The notes under the pieces are model-generated. The model searched no databases, was not told the origin of the DNA, and was given only the letters and a program-made list of their open reading frames with translations. DNA of 64,000 nt from Chrysemys picta bellii. Taxonomy: Eukaryota > Chordata > Testudines > Emydidae. Shown here piece after piece: positions 1-11,996 of this stretch. The position numbers and the translations under genes were made by a program. The stretch's first letter is position 1. Each line of letters starts with the position of its first letter. Where the stretch lies: contig NC_088805.1 of NCBI RefSeq assembly GCF_011386835.1, positions 18,100,836 to 18,164,835 on the forward strand. Reading direction: 5' to 3'.

Positions 1-920
1 TGCAAGGATCCCAGTATGGGCATTGGGGGGGGGGGGGCTATACGAGAGAGGCTGTGGTATCCAGAACTGATCCCACCATCCCTGACGTGGACGAGGAACC
101 TTGTAAAAAAATGGTTCCTGAAATGATACAGAGGGGAAACCTACACTGATAAAGATGAGACTGATTGAATGTCTCCTTCGTTCTCCTCAATGCGGGGCCT
201 TATAAGTCCCTGGAGTAGCAGAATTCCTGCTGTTCCAAGTGGGTCAGTGCCAATGCAGCAGTTGAGGTGGATGGTAACATTGAGCTGGAGCACTGGAACT
301 AGCTCAACACTTTGCAGGCATGGAAGCCATGCTAGGAGGCCTCTCCCAAACCACTGTAGAGGGCACCCCTGGCTCACATAAGTGAACACCATCTAAGAGG
401 GGTTTGCATGACTGGGCCCTTATAGTGGTATTTTCCTAGAGTAGGGATTGGTCTTCAACATTTGGCACAGCACTGAGCACATTGATGGTGCTAAATATCT
501 AATGGTCAACTTGCATTTCTCACTTGTTCTCAGTCACAACCCTTAAGGCAGTGTCTGATGTCACCCCACATTTTCCCTCAGTATTTTTATTTGATTGTAA
601 CCACTTAAAACATTGCTCCTCAAACATCTCCCAAATATTATCCAACAGCATTACAATATTGATAGCCTACATATAATTTGTATCACAAAATTATGAACTC
701 CCAAATAAATCAATCAGTAACACAACTCTTGCTGTCTAAATGGCATGTTAATCTGACCTGAATAAAACTTGTATAAAGAATAAATTTACACTTTCCCAAA
801 GGGCACAATAGCAACATATTCTGTTATCCCAGCCACTTAGGTCCAGAAAATAACAGACAATCCCACTGCTGTGAGAGCCACTACAGGATTATTGTTAGAG
901 ACTTTAGCAGCATTTGAGAA
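1..920. other. no gene seen; AT-rich sequence
   Basis: No exon, RNA gene or recognised repeat. A run of 11-13 G lies near position 27. A short open frame on both strands over about 141-392 has no recognisable protein similarity and I treat it as chance. Confidence 0.5.
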
Positions 921-1091
921 GGGGCCAGATTTACAAAGGGATTTAGGTGCTTAAAGAGACAGACAGGTACCTTGTGAGATTTTTCAAAAGCACGTAAGCA
1001 GGTTGGGCACCTAACTCACTTAGGCACTTTTAAAAATCTCTCCAAGTGCCTGTCTATGTCTTTAGTCACCTAAATACCTTTCAATATAGGT
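921..1091. mobile_element. palindromic MITE of the CCAGATTTACAAAGG family
   Basis: The left arm (about 921-1003) reads GGCCAGATTTACAAAGGGAT and continues through TTTAGGTG. The right arm (about 1018-1091) is its imperfect reverse complement, including CACCTAAATACCTTTC. The whole unit folds into one long hairpin. It has no coding capacity, so it would need a transposase from elsewhere. Related copies are at 56159-56248 and, as an internal piece, at 61157-61246. No clear target duplication was found. Confidence 0.6.
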
Positions 1092-3744
1092 TTACAACCA
1101 CAAATCTTGTCTTTCCAGCTATAGCATCTCCCTTCACCCCAGATTACAGCTGCCTGAGAGACAGCTATTAACAGTTGGCATCTGCCACTCTGTTCTTGCC
1201 ACAGAAGTTAGCTCCAAGGCTTCCATTTCCATTTCCAACTAGGAGTTCCACCATGACCTGTTAAACACACCGATGCCATGTTGTCTTACAAGACATAGTA
1301 TATAAACCATGACAACCACGCTCACCTTGAGCACCTACGTGAATACTACTAATGAAATCTGTGAACAAAATTCTGTACAGCAACTCAAGTTCTATGCATT
1401 AATAAAGTAATTACTGCTAAATACAAATACCACATTTTTATGTACACATTTGAAGTGGTTATGAACACACATTTGGATGACAACTTTGTAGTCCAATGAG
1501 TATTTCCTAAATCAATGGGACTATTTGCATCAATAAGCCTCTTTCCTCAATGAACAAGGGTTTCATAACCACAACCCACATCAGCAAGGTCTTTTAGGAA
1601 GTAGGGATTTGCTAACACAGCTGGGATTCTACTGCAGAAGGCACATCATTGGGACCACTGCAGATGGAGACTCAAGAAAAAGTGTGGAAATTGCTGCAGG
1701 TAAGATTAAGGATGAGAAGAAGTCTTTCTAAATTAGGAGATGCTCAGTAGAGTAGGAAACTTGTTTTCAAAGTGCACAGGACCATTTTAAACATGTACAT
1801 AAAAATATGCAATTCATATTTGGTAGTAAACCTTTTACTGGTGCATCTATTTTAGTTGTAGTACAGACATTTATACACGAGAGGCTATTTTCAATGGCAC
1901 AGTTTCAACATATGCATATAGATGCCACCTTTTATAGTATCATTTATTGTAATTTATTATCCTGAAGCCCGGAATAGAGTTTTGTCCCCAAACTAAAACA
2001 GGTGGAAAATCAAGAGAGCTCTCTCAAATAAACACAGGTTAAGAAGGAATGTTTGCTGTGCATCTACTCTTTGCATTTGATGCCTGTATATATTCACACA
2101 CAAGTGGCATATATGCATATTTTCCTATGTTAGCAGAAAGAAAAAATACATCTTCCATGCAGCCTCAGCACCAGACCATTACAGGCAATAATAGCCTTGT
2201 TTAACAATTACGTTTGGAAATTGGTTAAAAAAAATCCTACCAGAGCCACAAGCTCAGTAGCTATAGCAACGTGCTTAACTTCTCAGGAGAAGAAATTTCT
2301 CCCATTGGCTCAAATAAGATAACCTGCCCTAAAATGGATGCAAAATAGCTGTCACTGCAAATATACAGTTTAAGAGATACAGAATACAATCATGAAATAA
2401 AATTTTGGAATGCACAATGCTTTATTTTAAGGAAGCCAAAAAGCCGCCCCACAGGCAGTGGTTATGAATAGAGTTTAATTCTTTTACTCTCACTGTTTTA
2501 AAAGCTAAATCATTTATCTCAAAGCTTAATTGTGCCTTTTAACAAATTGGGCTTCACTGGAAATCATTATCTGTGTTTTTCCCCTTCTTTTTACAATTCA
2601 AAGGCAGCATCTGTTAAAAGAGCAGAAATGAACCATTTCCCCTTCATTACACAAAGAGTAAAAAGTCATCCCAAGTTCACATTACTTCAGAAGGTAATTT
2701 CTGTTCATCAGAACAATTTGGTATGTGTTCATTCCTTTACGTCCAGTCTTACAGGCTCATTCTCACAAATGTTCATATTCAATTTGGCTTGAAGGTATTT
2801 TCTATAGTCATGTTGCAAAAATTGCCCATTTAATGATTATTCCATGTCAGTACTAAAAATACTATATTACTGTGCAATATATCATAGATTGTACTATATT
2901 TAGGATATGCACATATTATACAAAATGAATGATTTCCAAAAGCCTTACAGATTCACGAGCACTGGGGCAGTTGAACCCAAGGAAGGATTCTCCCTCCCAC
3001 AGGAGGAGCGCAGGAAGTACCATCTCTGTCCTCCACCACAGAGATGGCTGGAGCACCACAGGAGGACCACCAGCAGGCTGCCTGGGAATTCACTGGATTC
3101 CCTGGCCTTGTGCCCTACCCACCAGCTGGCCTGTTGGCAGAGTGATATCTGATTGACTTGAGTCACTGAACTAGGCTATGAGCTTACTTCCCACCACCAG
3201 GGACCACAGCCTAGAATCAAGCCCTGTATATAGAGGGCTCACAGCCACCGCAGACATGAAACCCGCTCTGAGGTGCAGCTATTCTTTACCAAAGGAAAGT
3301 GTCCCATCTTGCCTTCTAAATATCACTGTTACCCTACTCTTGGATATCAGCCTCACTTCATAGAATTTCAGGCTAGATGTGGACATTCACATAGTCCCAC
3401 ACTGTTTACAATAACCTTACGGATACAATGTTGTCTGTTTTTACCCTCTTGTATTACAACTAGGCTGCTAGCACGTGATGGCACAGTCACTGATTTTCCA
3501 CTGCAAGGGACAGAGTCCAAAAAATTCCAAAGTAATACTGCAAGCCAATGGCGTATTTGGAGGTTGCCTTATTGGCATTAGAAAAATAAAGTTAAAACCA
3601 AGAAGTGTTAGGAAATTCAAAGTTAAAGCAAATCTGGCTCAGAATTTAGGTTTAACAAATATAGGATCTCTAAGAAGATCAATAGACTGTTTACATGAGT
3701 TTTTCAAAATTCTTATAGAAATACCTTTTTAAAATATACATTAA
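1092..3744. other. no gene seen
   Basis: Mostly AT-rich, low-complexity-free sequence. A moderately GC-rich patch at 2950-3250 opens short frames in three phases, but none resembles a known protein and no splice or start context stands out. It may be intron or intergenic. Confidence 0.5.
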
Positions 3745-4095
3745 TAGATTCCAAGGCCAGAAGGAACCATTGTGATCATCTAGTTCGACCTCCTGTACAA
3801 TGCAGACCAAAATAACTCCTAGACCATTTCTTGATTTAAAAATTGCCAGTGATGGATAATCCACCATGACCTTTGGTAAATTGTTCAATGGTTAATTACC
3901 CTCACTAATAAATATTTACACTTTATTTCCAGTCTGAATTTGTTTAGCTTCAACTTCTAGCCATTGGACTGTATTATACCTTTCTCTGATAAACTGAAGA
4001 GCTCATTATCAAATATTTGTTCTTCATGTAGGTACTTACTGCCTGAGATCAAGTCACCCCTTAACCTTCTCTTTGTTAAAATAAAAGTTTTTAAT
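3745..4095 (-). mobile_element. CR1 LINE 3' fragment, antisense
   Basis: The plus strand starts with the reverse complement of a CR1 3' tail (ATAGATTCCAAGGCCAGAAG) and runs through the familiar 3' section of ORF2 and UTR, including CAAGTCACCCCTTAACCTTC. It is 5'-truncated. Identification rests on recall of the CR1 subfamily that is abundant in turtles. Confidence 0.75.
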
Positions 4096-4606
4096 TGCCA
4101 AGGATTCCTTTCCTGCTCTGCTTCCTTTTTTGTTGGTCGATGGGTAGAATACCAACTCTGTGGAACACTATTTTCATCTGCATTATAGGAATAATCAGAT
4201 TTACCCACCTTTGAAAAGCTTTCAGATCCCTAAATTAAAGATGCTATTTAAGTGCAAACTCATTAATAAAGACCATAGAATTCATATTATGCTCTGTCTT
4301 CTCTGGTAAAGACATGGATTTTTTTTTGGCTGTTAAATAACACACATGTCATTTGCCCAGTGGATACAAGTGCTTATGAAGTGTGTCTAAATATAAAATT
4401 ACCATATTTTTTAAAAAAATCTGTTATTTATCAAATTGATGGGAAAGATGCCAAGGAATCTATTTCAGTCCAGAGGGTTAATGTGTCTAGGCTCAAAATA
4501 ATATTTGTAGTTTCTTTGGAAAACTGCTGGCATTAATGCCAGTCATTTTTCAACATTTACTGTGCCTTCAATTTTAAATTTTAAACAGTACCAAAACCAA
4601 TCTTAC

Positions 4607-4837
4607 ATTATTATGGACAGGTTTCAGAGTAACAGCCGTGTTAGTCTGTATCCGCAAAAAGAAGAACAGGAGTACTTGTGGCACCTTAGAGACTAACAAA
4701 TTTATTAGAGCATAAGCTTTCGTGGACTACTTTCGTGAAGAAGTGGGCTGTAGTCCACGAAAGCTTATGCTCTAATAAATTTGTTAGTCTCTAAGGTGCC
4801 ACAAGTACTCCTGTTCTTCTTTTATTATTATGGACAG
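4607..4837 (+). mobile_element. foldback SINE insertion with 14-bp target duplication
   Basis: The core 4621-4823 begins GTTTCAGAGTAACAGCCGTG, the 5' end of a pol III-type SINE very common in turtles. Positions 4657-4730 and 4750-4823 are perfect reverse complements over 74 bp, separated by a 19-nt loop. The whole unit is flanked by an exact direct repeat, ATTATTATGGACAG, at 4607-4620 and 4824-4837. In ordinary copies the sequence after the left arm continues into AGCCCACTTCTTC. Here that stretch appears only in the inverted half, so the second half is an inverted copy that reaches slightly further 3'. The single target duplication shows that both halves arrived in one event. Confidence 0.85.
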
Positions 4838-5980
4838 TTTGCTTGCCACATTTTAGTATTTAAGTCAATCTATTATATAGACATGACAGGAGTCCAGAAC
4901 TAGTGACTCCTGTATAAGAGAAACCATAGAAATGTAGGACTTGAAAAGACCTTGACAGGTCATCAAGTCAAGTCCCCTGCACTGAAGCAGGACAAAATAT
5001 TATCTGTACCATTCCTGACAGGTGCTTGTCTCACCTGTTCTTTAAAACCTCCAATGACGAGACTCTACAACCTCCCTAGGTAATGGTTCCAGTGCTTAAC
5101 CACCCTGACAGTTAGGAAGTTTTTCCTGATGTCTCTCCTAAATTTCCCTTGCTGCAATTTAAGTCCATTACTTCTTGTCCTATGCTCAGCAGTTAAGGAG
5201 AACAATTTATCCTCCTCCTCTTTATAGCAATCTTTTACGTACTTGAAGATTGTCCCCCCTCAGTCTTCTCTTGTGCAGGCTAAACAAACCCATTTTTTAA
5301 ATCTTGCCTCACAAGTCATGTCTTCTAGACCTTTAATCATTTTTGTGGCTCTCTTCTGGGCTTCCTCCAATTTGTCCACATCTGTCCTGAAGTGTTGTGC
5401 CCAGAACTGGACAGAGTACTCCAGTTGAGGCCTTATCAGTGCTGAGTAGAGTGGAAGAAGTACTTCTCACACTCCTGCTAATACATTCCAGAATGATGTT
5501 CACTTTTTTTTGGCAGCAGTATTACATTATCTTTTTTACAACAGTATTACATTGCTGACCCATATTTAGTTTGTGATCCACTAGACATCCTGCCCTCAGA
5601 TCCTTTTCTGCAGTACTGCTTCCTAGGCACTCATTTCCCACTTTGTATTTGTGCAACTGATTAGTCCTTCCTCAGTGTAGTACTTTGCATTTGTCCTTAT
5701 TGATTTTCATCTTATTTACTTCAGACCATTTCTCCAGTTTGTCAAGATCACTTTGAATTCTAATCCTGTCCTCCTAAGCACTTGCAACCCTTCCCAGCTC
5801 AGTATCATTTACAGACTTTATAAATGTACTTGCTGTGCCATTATCCAAATCATTTATGAAGATATTGAATAGAACCAGATCCAGGACAGAACCCCGTGGA
5901 GCACTTGATATGCTCTTCCAGCTCGATTGTGAACCATAGATAACTACTGTCTGACTACAGTTTTCCAGCCAGCTGTTTAC

Positions 5981-6172
5981 CTAGCTTACAGTAGGTTTGT
6001 CCAGGCTATATTTCTCTAGTTTGTTTAGGAGAAGGTCACGTGAGACAGTAACAAAAGCCTTTCTAAAGTCAAGATATATGACATCTACTCTTTCCCCCTT
6101 ATCCACAAGGTTTGTTAACCTGTCAAAGAAGGATATTAAGTTGGTTTGCATGATTTTTCTTGACAAATCCAC
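5981..6172 (-). pseudogene. CR1 ORF2 reverse transcriptase fragment (copy A)
   Basis: A 63-residue minus-strand frame carries the block around RT motif A: NLISFFDRLTNLVDKGERVD, then YLDFRKAF, then LLLNKLEKY. These are hallmark residues of CR1 reverse transcriptase. The first Asp of motif A is present. The second, expected after AF as AFD, is Val here. Stops flank the frame on both sides and neighbouring ORF2 pieces lie in other phases, so this is a fragment of a decayed ORF. The same Asp-to-Val change is seen in copy B at 14836-15078. Confidence 0.8.
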
Positions 6173-6579
6173 ATTGACTCTTACTTATCACCTTATTATC
6201 TTCTCAGTGCTTACAAACTGATTGTTTGATTATTTGCTACATTATTTTTCTGGGTCCTGAAGCTTAGTTGACTCGTCTGTAATTCCCTAGGTTGTCTTTA
6301 TTCCCCTTTTTATAGATACGATACTATGCTTGCCCTTTTCCAGTCCTGTGGGATCTCTCCCACAAGTTCTCAATGGTATTCACTAATGGCTCAGAGATCT
6401 TTTCAGCCAGTTCCTTAAATATTCTAGGATGTATTTCATCAGACCCTGCCAACTTGAAGCCTCTAACTTGTCTAATTCTTTACTTGTTCTTCCCCTATTT
6501 TAGCCTCAGATCCTACCCCATTTACACTGATGTTAACTATATTAGTCATCCAATCACTGCTAACCTTTTCAGTAAAAAC

Positions 6580-6783
6580 TTAAACAAAAGCAGCACATAA
6601 CACTTTGGCGATTGCTGCATTTTCTGTTATTGTCTTTCCTTCCTCACTTAGTAATGGGCCTACCTTGCCCCTAGTCTTCTTGCTTCTCATGTATTTATAA
6701 AATGTTTTCTTGTTATCCTTTATATCCCTAACTTGTTTAACCTTGTTTTGTGCCTTGGCCTTTCTAATTTTGTCCCTACACAC
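6580..6783 (-). pseudogene. CR1 ORF2 linker between endonuclease and RT (copy A)
   Basis: A 67-residue minus-strand frame contains KIRKAKAQNK, DIKDNKKTFYKY and GPLLSEEG. These match the linker region of CR1 ORF2, where the usual form is RDGIRKAK followed by KNNKKGFYKY. It sits upstream, in element orientation, of the RT fragment, as expected for an ORF2 in normal order. It is broken by stops at both ends and has no independent function. Confidence 0.75.
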
Positions 6784-6912
6784 TTGTGTTGTTTTTTATA
6801 TTCATCCTTAATAATCTGACTTAGTTTCCACTTCTCCTCTTTTTTGAGTTTCAGGTTGTTGAAGATCTCCTGGTTAAGCAAGGGTGGCCTCTTACCATAA
6901 TACTAATCTTTC

Positions 6913-7125
6913 CTATGCTTTGGTATAGTTTGCTCTTGTGCCCTTAATAATGTTGCTTTTAAAAAATCCCCAACTCTCCTGAACTCTTTTGCCCCTTAGA
7001 CTTGCTTCCCATGGGATCTTACCTACCAATCCTATGGGTTTGTTAAAGTTTGCCTTCTTGAAGTCCACTGTCTTTATTCTGCTGTTTTCCCTTCTACCAT
7101 TCCTTAGAATCATGACCACTTTCAC
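6913..7125 (-). pseudogene. CR1 ORF2 endonuclease C-terminal fragment (copy A)
   Basis: A 70-residue minus-strand frame with [21 protein letters not shown] and VQESWGFFK corresponds to the end of the CR1 endonuclease domain and the start of the linker (family pattern: DFRRANF then GRIPWD then VQESW). The same block recurs in copy B at 15654-15881. It is the most 5' ORF2 material retained in this copy. Confidence 0.75.
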
Positions 7126-7290
7126 TCAAGCTGCCCTCCCCTCCACCTTCAGATTCTCTACTAGTTCCTCCCTGTTTGTCAGAACCAAATCCAGAATAGC
7201 CTCTCCTCTCATTGCTTTCTCCACATTATGTATGAAAATGACTTGTTGGAGACCTTTTCAGCATGGTGTACACAGATTCAACCTTCAAAT

Positions 7291-10200
7291 TGTCACGCTA
7301 TTAACAGGAGTGATGCAGATAAATGACTGTATACATCACTAAAAATGTACCCCTGGGCCCTATAACTAGCCAAGCTGAGTTTTTCAGAATTTTTACTTGT
7401 AGAAAAATGCTCCTAGACTGAGGTATTTTCCCTCCACATTTTAGCCATGTGCAATAGTTTACAGTCAGATTACAGTTCTTTAATATGGGGTTACGGATTA
7501 CACGATAAAGCACCTAGAACTGTTTCAATCACTCAGATTGGCAAAACAGTCTTGATTTTTCCCAAAGACATGAAGCCTTGAGCACGGACTGGGCCACCTG
7601 TTCAATGGAACTGATGGAGGGAGGAGACAAGTTTTTGTTTGGGAAGGAATCCTTCTCTTCACTGCACTCAAGGTTGAAGGCCAGAGAACTGCTTTCTACT
7701 CTGTGCCACTCAGTAGGCCAACATACTTCACTCTGCTCTGGAATAGGGCCATAGAGGGCTCGTTTATGCTAGCTGGGAACGACAGGAGACATGCCTTCCT
7801 CATCACTGTACTTCAAGTCCCCTCCCTCTGGGCTGGTACTTTGTAACATATGTCAAATGGCTCCTATGCCTGCCTCTTCTGAGTAGTATAAAGAGCTTTA
7901 TTCACTGTTTAGGCAATTCCAAGAACCACTCACATGAAAATTCACTGTAGTTGGAATCATTCAGACAGCACATGAGAACACTTTATAACATAAGACAGGA
8001 GCACTAGGAGAAGAACCCTTAAATATACATAACAAAAAGGATGAAACACCTTCAATTATAGATGCTATAACTTCCCGCTTCCCTGCCAAAAGTGGTTTAA
8101 CAACCTGTTTGAGTTAGATTTGTCAGCTATTAAAAGTAATCTTCATATGCAATGTTACAAATCTGAACTAAGAAATAATGATGGTTAACGATAATTATAA
8201 ATTAGACAGAGGTCTTTGTAAAGATAATTAATCTGGAATGAGGACATTAATCTGGAATAAGGTTCACACTGTGTATATCAAAGTTATGAAATCAGCAGAA
8301 ACTTGTTAAATGCCTGATCTTGACACACAGAGGGCCTGATCCTTGCAGAATTCCCATTAAAGTCAACAGGTTTGGGCCACTTCTTACTAGGCAAAGGTAG
8401 AGAAACCTCACTACTCATGCCTGGGACGATGAATTTTTGGAGGTTCTCTCTTTAATCTGCCTTCCAATGCCAATCATGTTTCCTTGCTCTCACTTGTGAC
8501 AGAAATTCAGTCATCTGAAAATAGGTTCAATCTGGCCCTGCTCTACCAACCCCTCAAGAGACAGGGATACAGCATCCCATATTTTCCCTCTACTCATTTA
8601 TAATGTCCTCCAGCTACCATATCCTATTGTGTGGAGTGGCTCTCATTATCGTATAAGGATGTGGGTATGGCAGCAGAGTTTAAAAGTCAGGCTCCATCTT
8701 AAACAGCGGAACGCTGGACTGCTGGGTGCAGATTCAGAACAGATTGTGGCAGGCTGAAGTTTACAGCAGGCTCTCATTGACATGTTAAGTATATTTAAAT
8801 GAAATTAGTTTAGTGTACAAGGTCTCTGTGCCTTAAGAACACCACCAAATCTCTACAGTTAGAAGCTATTCCTCATTAATAACTACAAATTTGCATTAAT
8901 AATCATGAAATTTTTAAAGGGAAGACACTGATTTAGTAGCCACACCTTTGCCATTCAAACAATAGGAAGCAGTAATTGAAAGGAAATCACTACCCTTTAA
9001 AGCTGAAGGAAGGAAGGAAGGAAAAAGCTAATTATGAAATGTTGCATCATCTAAATGAAGACATACAGAGTCTATTTAAGAAAGAAATCTACTTAGATTT
9101 TTTTAAATTAGATACTATTTTTGGAATTCATATAATGCTGGCAACTGTAGTTTTGAAGATTTAAAAAGCAACAACAACAAAAATCTATTTTCAGAAATGT
9201 GCCAACATCATAGACTACACTAGTGCATGAGCAAGCCCTGTTAAATTCAACGTTTGTTTCCTGGTTTATGCAACAGTAATTTCAAATTCAAAAGGTAAAA
9301 GGAGGAATGACACAACAAAAATGCCACAATTATGTTAAGGAAATAAATGTTTTCAGATATTGTTTTCAGTTTAATCAAGACTTTACAAAAGTCGCCACCC
9401 CTGCAGAGTCATAGGCTTTTTCAGTGCTGAATGCCTATATTTAAAATTTCTTAGCTGCAAATCATTTACAACAGATTTAACAGCATCAGCAGCAGAGCGA
9501 ATTCATGAAGCAACTTTATTTCCCAGTCGGAATCTAAACTACACCTTGGGCAATTTTGGAGGTTATTTCCTCTTCAGAAATACATTAGAATTCCTTGACC
9601 TGCTGTTGGGGAAAATTGCAATTTTGCCTCAAGTTAAAAATGGGAATCCTAGCAAGACATTTACAAGTTTGCTTTGTAGTTTAGATTTTACTTTTGTGGG
9701 AGAGGAGGAACAGGACAAGTTGCACCAGAATTTCTACAGTTCCACCACAAGTGGGTTAGCACCATACAAGTCCAGTGGGGGGTGGGGAAGAGAGGGAATA
9801 CCCGAAGTGGGAGAAACTAGCTAACCTTGCTGTTGAATTTACTGTAAATGACAGTGAGATTCCAGCCTCAGATCGTATTAGCTAACTGGTCAAATACTTT
9901 AAAAAAAAAATCAAACCCTACTTTTACCACTGATAGGAGAGGGTGTCTCCTGCGAAGAGCTTAGATCTTTGAAAATGTTTCTATTTCAACATATATTTGA
10001 GAATGGTTACATTTCCCTGCACCTAAGTAGATGATTTTGACTGGAGCCACACTTTACCAATTTTTTAAAAAATCACAAAGATATGAATGGTCTAGGCAGT
10101 GAGATAGAGTATAAGACAAGCAACCTCCTGGCCCTACTTTGTATTTAAGACTTTTATCACAGGTTGATTGGCAGCTTTCATTCCTAAAGTAAACACTGAC

Positions 10201-10911
10201 TCAAAGACAACTAGAGTTCTGTACATTTAATGAGAATATCCATTGGGAGTAGAATCAAACTGCTACAGTTCAGAAGAAGCAGATAATTCTGGATAAAGTT
10301 AAATTTTACCAAAAATGCATTAAAGTGGAGTTCATGCATTTTTTATTCTAAAAGGGACCTTCTCCAAATTTTTCAAAAATATTTAAAGCCTGACAAACTC
10401 TGAGACCTGGCCTTTTTCCAATTATCTTGTGCGACTAGCCACACTTCTGGATGGTTTATTTAGGCTGTAATAAAACAAATAGCATTGACCTCCATAGAGT
10501 ACTGTCCAGAGTGGGACAAGTGCTCTTCTCAGTTACACACACACAATCCCAGTTGTTCTGTTAAATCTAAGGAACATGGCTAGTTACACTGAGTGACCCA
10601 GAGGTTTACTAATCTGGTGGTGGTGTTTGTTGTGCCTGTCATAAATTCCAGTTTGAATTTCCTAATACTAAGTCCTGTTTTGTCTTAGCACGCAGTAAGA
10701 GCAAAAATAAGAGCTGTGGCTATAGTTTTGTTAGTCACATTTACACTTCATGCCAATTTTCCATATTGCAGTTTCCCTGGTCTTGGGCAACAAACCAGTT
10801 GAAGGAAGGCACTAAAAATGGACATATTATTGCCATCATGCTCACTAAATTAGAGGTGTGTGTGAAGCTTTACAAATAGAGTACTAAATATTCTTGGGAT
10901 CTCTTCATCCA
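7291..10911. other. no gene seen; mostly unique AT-rich sequence
   Basis: No host exon recognised. A short GGCCTGATCCTTGCAGAATT motif at about 8334-8400 resembles one end of a turtle MITE. A small GGAA repeat lies near 9007-9022. Short frames at 8976 and 9546 have no recognisable similarity. Confidence 0.5.
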
Positions 10912-11996
10912 AATATAGTTAGGGTTACCATATTTCGAGCCTCCAAAAGGAGGACACTCCACCGGACACCGGCCCCACCCCAGCCCCGCCCACGCCCACG
11001 CCCCAACTCCGCCCCTTCCTCAAAGTCCCCGTCCCAACTCCGCCCCCTCCCCTGCTTCCCGCGAACATTTGATTCGCGGGAAGCCTGAAGCAGGTAAGGG
11101 GGGGAGTGGGGGGAGGAGGAGCGGCCCAGGCTGCCCCCCCCCGGCGTTTCCAGCCTGGGCCAGCCCCCGGCCGAGCACCCCCTGGCCCCGCCGGCCCCCG
11201 GACCCCCGGCCGAGCATCCCCCGGCCCGCTCAGCGGCCCCCAGCCCTGCCGGCCCCCCGGCCCGCTCAGCACCCCCCGGCCCGGCCCCCGATCCCCGGCC
11301 GAGCACCCCCTGGCCCCGCCAGCCCCCGGACCCCCGGCCAAGCATCCCCCGGCCTGCTCAGCACCCCCCAGCCCCGCCGGCCCCCCGGCCCGCTCAGCAC
11401 CCCCCGGCCCGGACCCCGGCTGAGCACCCCCTGGCCCCCCCGGCCCGCTCAGCACCCCCCAGCCCTGCCTCCGGACCCCACTTCTCCTACCTGGGCTCCA
11501 GCTGAGCTGCTCCTCCCCTCTCAGAATGTAAGAGCCAAGCTGCTGGCTTCGGGCAGCCCTCCCCTGCCTCAGGACCCAGAGCTGGCTGGGCACGTCCCTT
11601 CCCCGGCTCCAGCTGAGCTGCTCGGCTCCTCCCCCTCAGACTTACAGAGCGAGCTGCCCGAGCCAGCGTTACCGGCTTCGGGCAGCCCACCCCTCTGCCT
11701 CCGGACCTTGCACCGCGGGAGCAGCTCAGCTGGAGCCGGGTAGGAGAAGTGCCTGGCTGGGGGCTCGGGGTCCGGAGGCAGGGGGGGATTGCCCGAAGCC
11801 AGTAGCGCTGGCTCGGGCAGCTTGGCTCTGTAAATCTGAGAGGAGGAGTGGAGCAGAGCCGCAGGGGGAGAGGAAGTGCCGGCCATTTTCCCGGACATGT
11901 GTGGCTTTTCGGCAATTCCCCCCGGACGGGGGTTTGATTGCTGAAAAGCCGGACATGTCCGGGAAAAACCGGACGTATGGTAACCCTAAATATAGT
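10912..11996 (-). mobile_element. hAT-type non-autonomous element with GC-rich minisatellite core (copy 1)
   Basis: The termini at 10920 and 11988 are inverted repeats, TAGGGTTACCATA and TATGGTAACCCTA. They are flanked by an exact 8-bp duplication, AATATAGT, at 10912-10919 and 11989-11996. An 8-bp duplication and T/CAGGG ends are hAT features. The 1.07-kb interior is a GC-rich array of units such as GGCCGAGCACCCCCTGG from about 11160 to 11470. A small TGCCGAAAAGCC-type palindrome sits next to the right end. Long overlapping frames here on both strands follow from the GC-rich repeats and lack any transposase motif. A second copy, in the opposite orientation, is at 62945-63471. The strand given is arbitrary, opposite to that copy. 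Confidence 0.85.
11160..11470. repeat. GC-rich minisatellite inside hAT copy 1
   Basis: Variants of a roughly 25-60 bp unit built from CCCCCGGCCGAGCA, CCCGCTCAGCACCCCCC and CCCCGCCGGCCCC repeat several times with point changes. The region is strongly C-rich on the plus strand. It explains the long Pro/Ala/Gly-rich open frames that can be read in several phases. Confidence 0.8.

Larger units (their letters stand above)
4922..7290 (-). mobile_element. CR1 LINE, 5'-truncated, antisense (copy A)
   Basis: The plus strand enters the element at its 3' tail (CATAGAAATGTAGGACTTG) and runs backwards through the reverse transcriptase region towards the endonuclease. About 2.35 kb is preserved of a LINE that is usually around 4 kb or more. 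It is a retrotransposon that copies itself by target-primed reverse transcription; this copy is dead. Copy B at 13204-15900 aligns with it and serves as an empty-site reference for insertions found there. The far edge near 7290 is uncertain. Confidence 0.85.

Noticed and set aside
141..392. Overlapping 70- and 83-codon frames as an exon
   Set aside because: Open on both strands, no similarity recognised, no clear splice sites.
4621..4823. Palindrome as a transcription terminator or viral origin
   Set aside because: The 14-bp target duplication and known SINE 5' sequence explain it as a retroposed foldback.
10905..11743. Long overlapping open frames on both strands, up to 224 codons
   Set aside because: Pro/Gly/Ala-rich, present in several phases at once, and coextensive with a GC-rich minisatellite in a non-autonomous hAT element.
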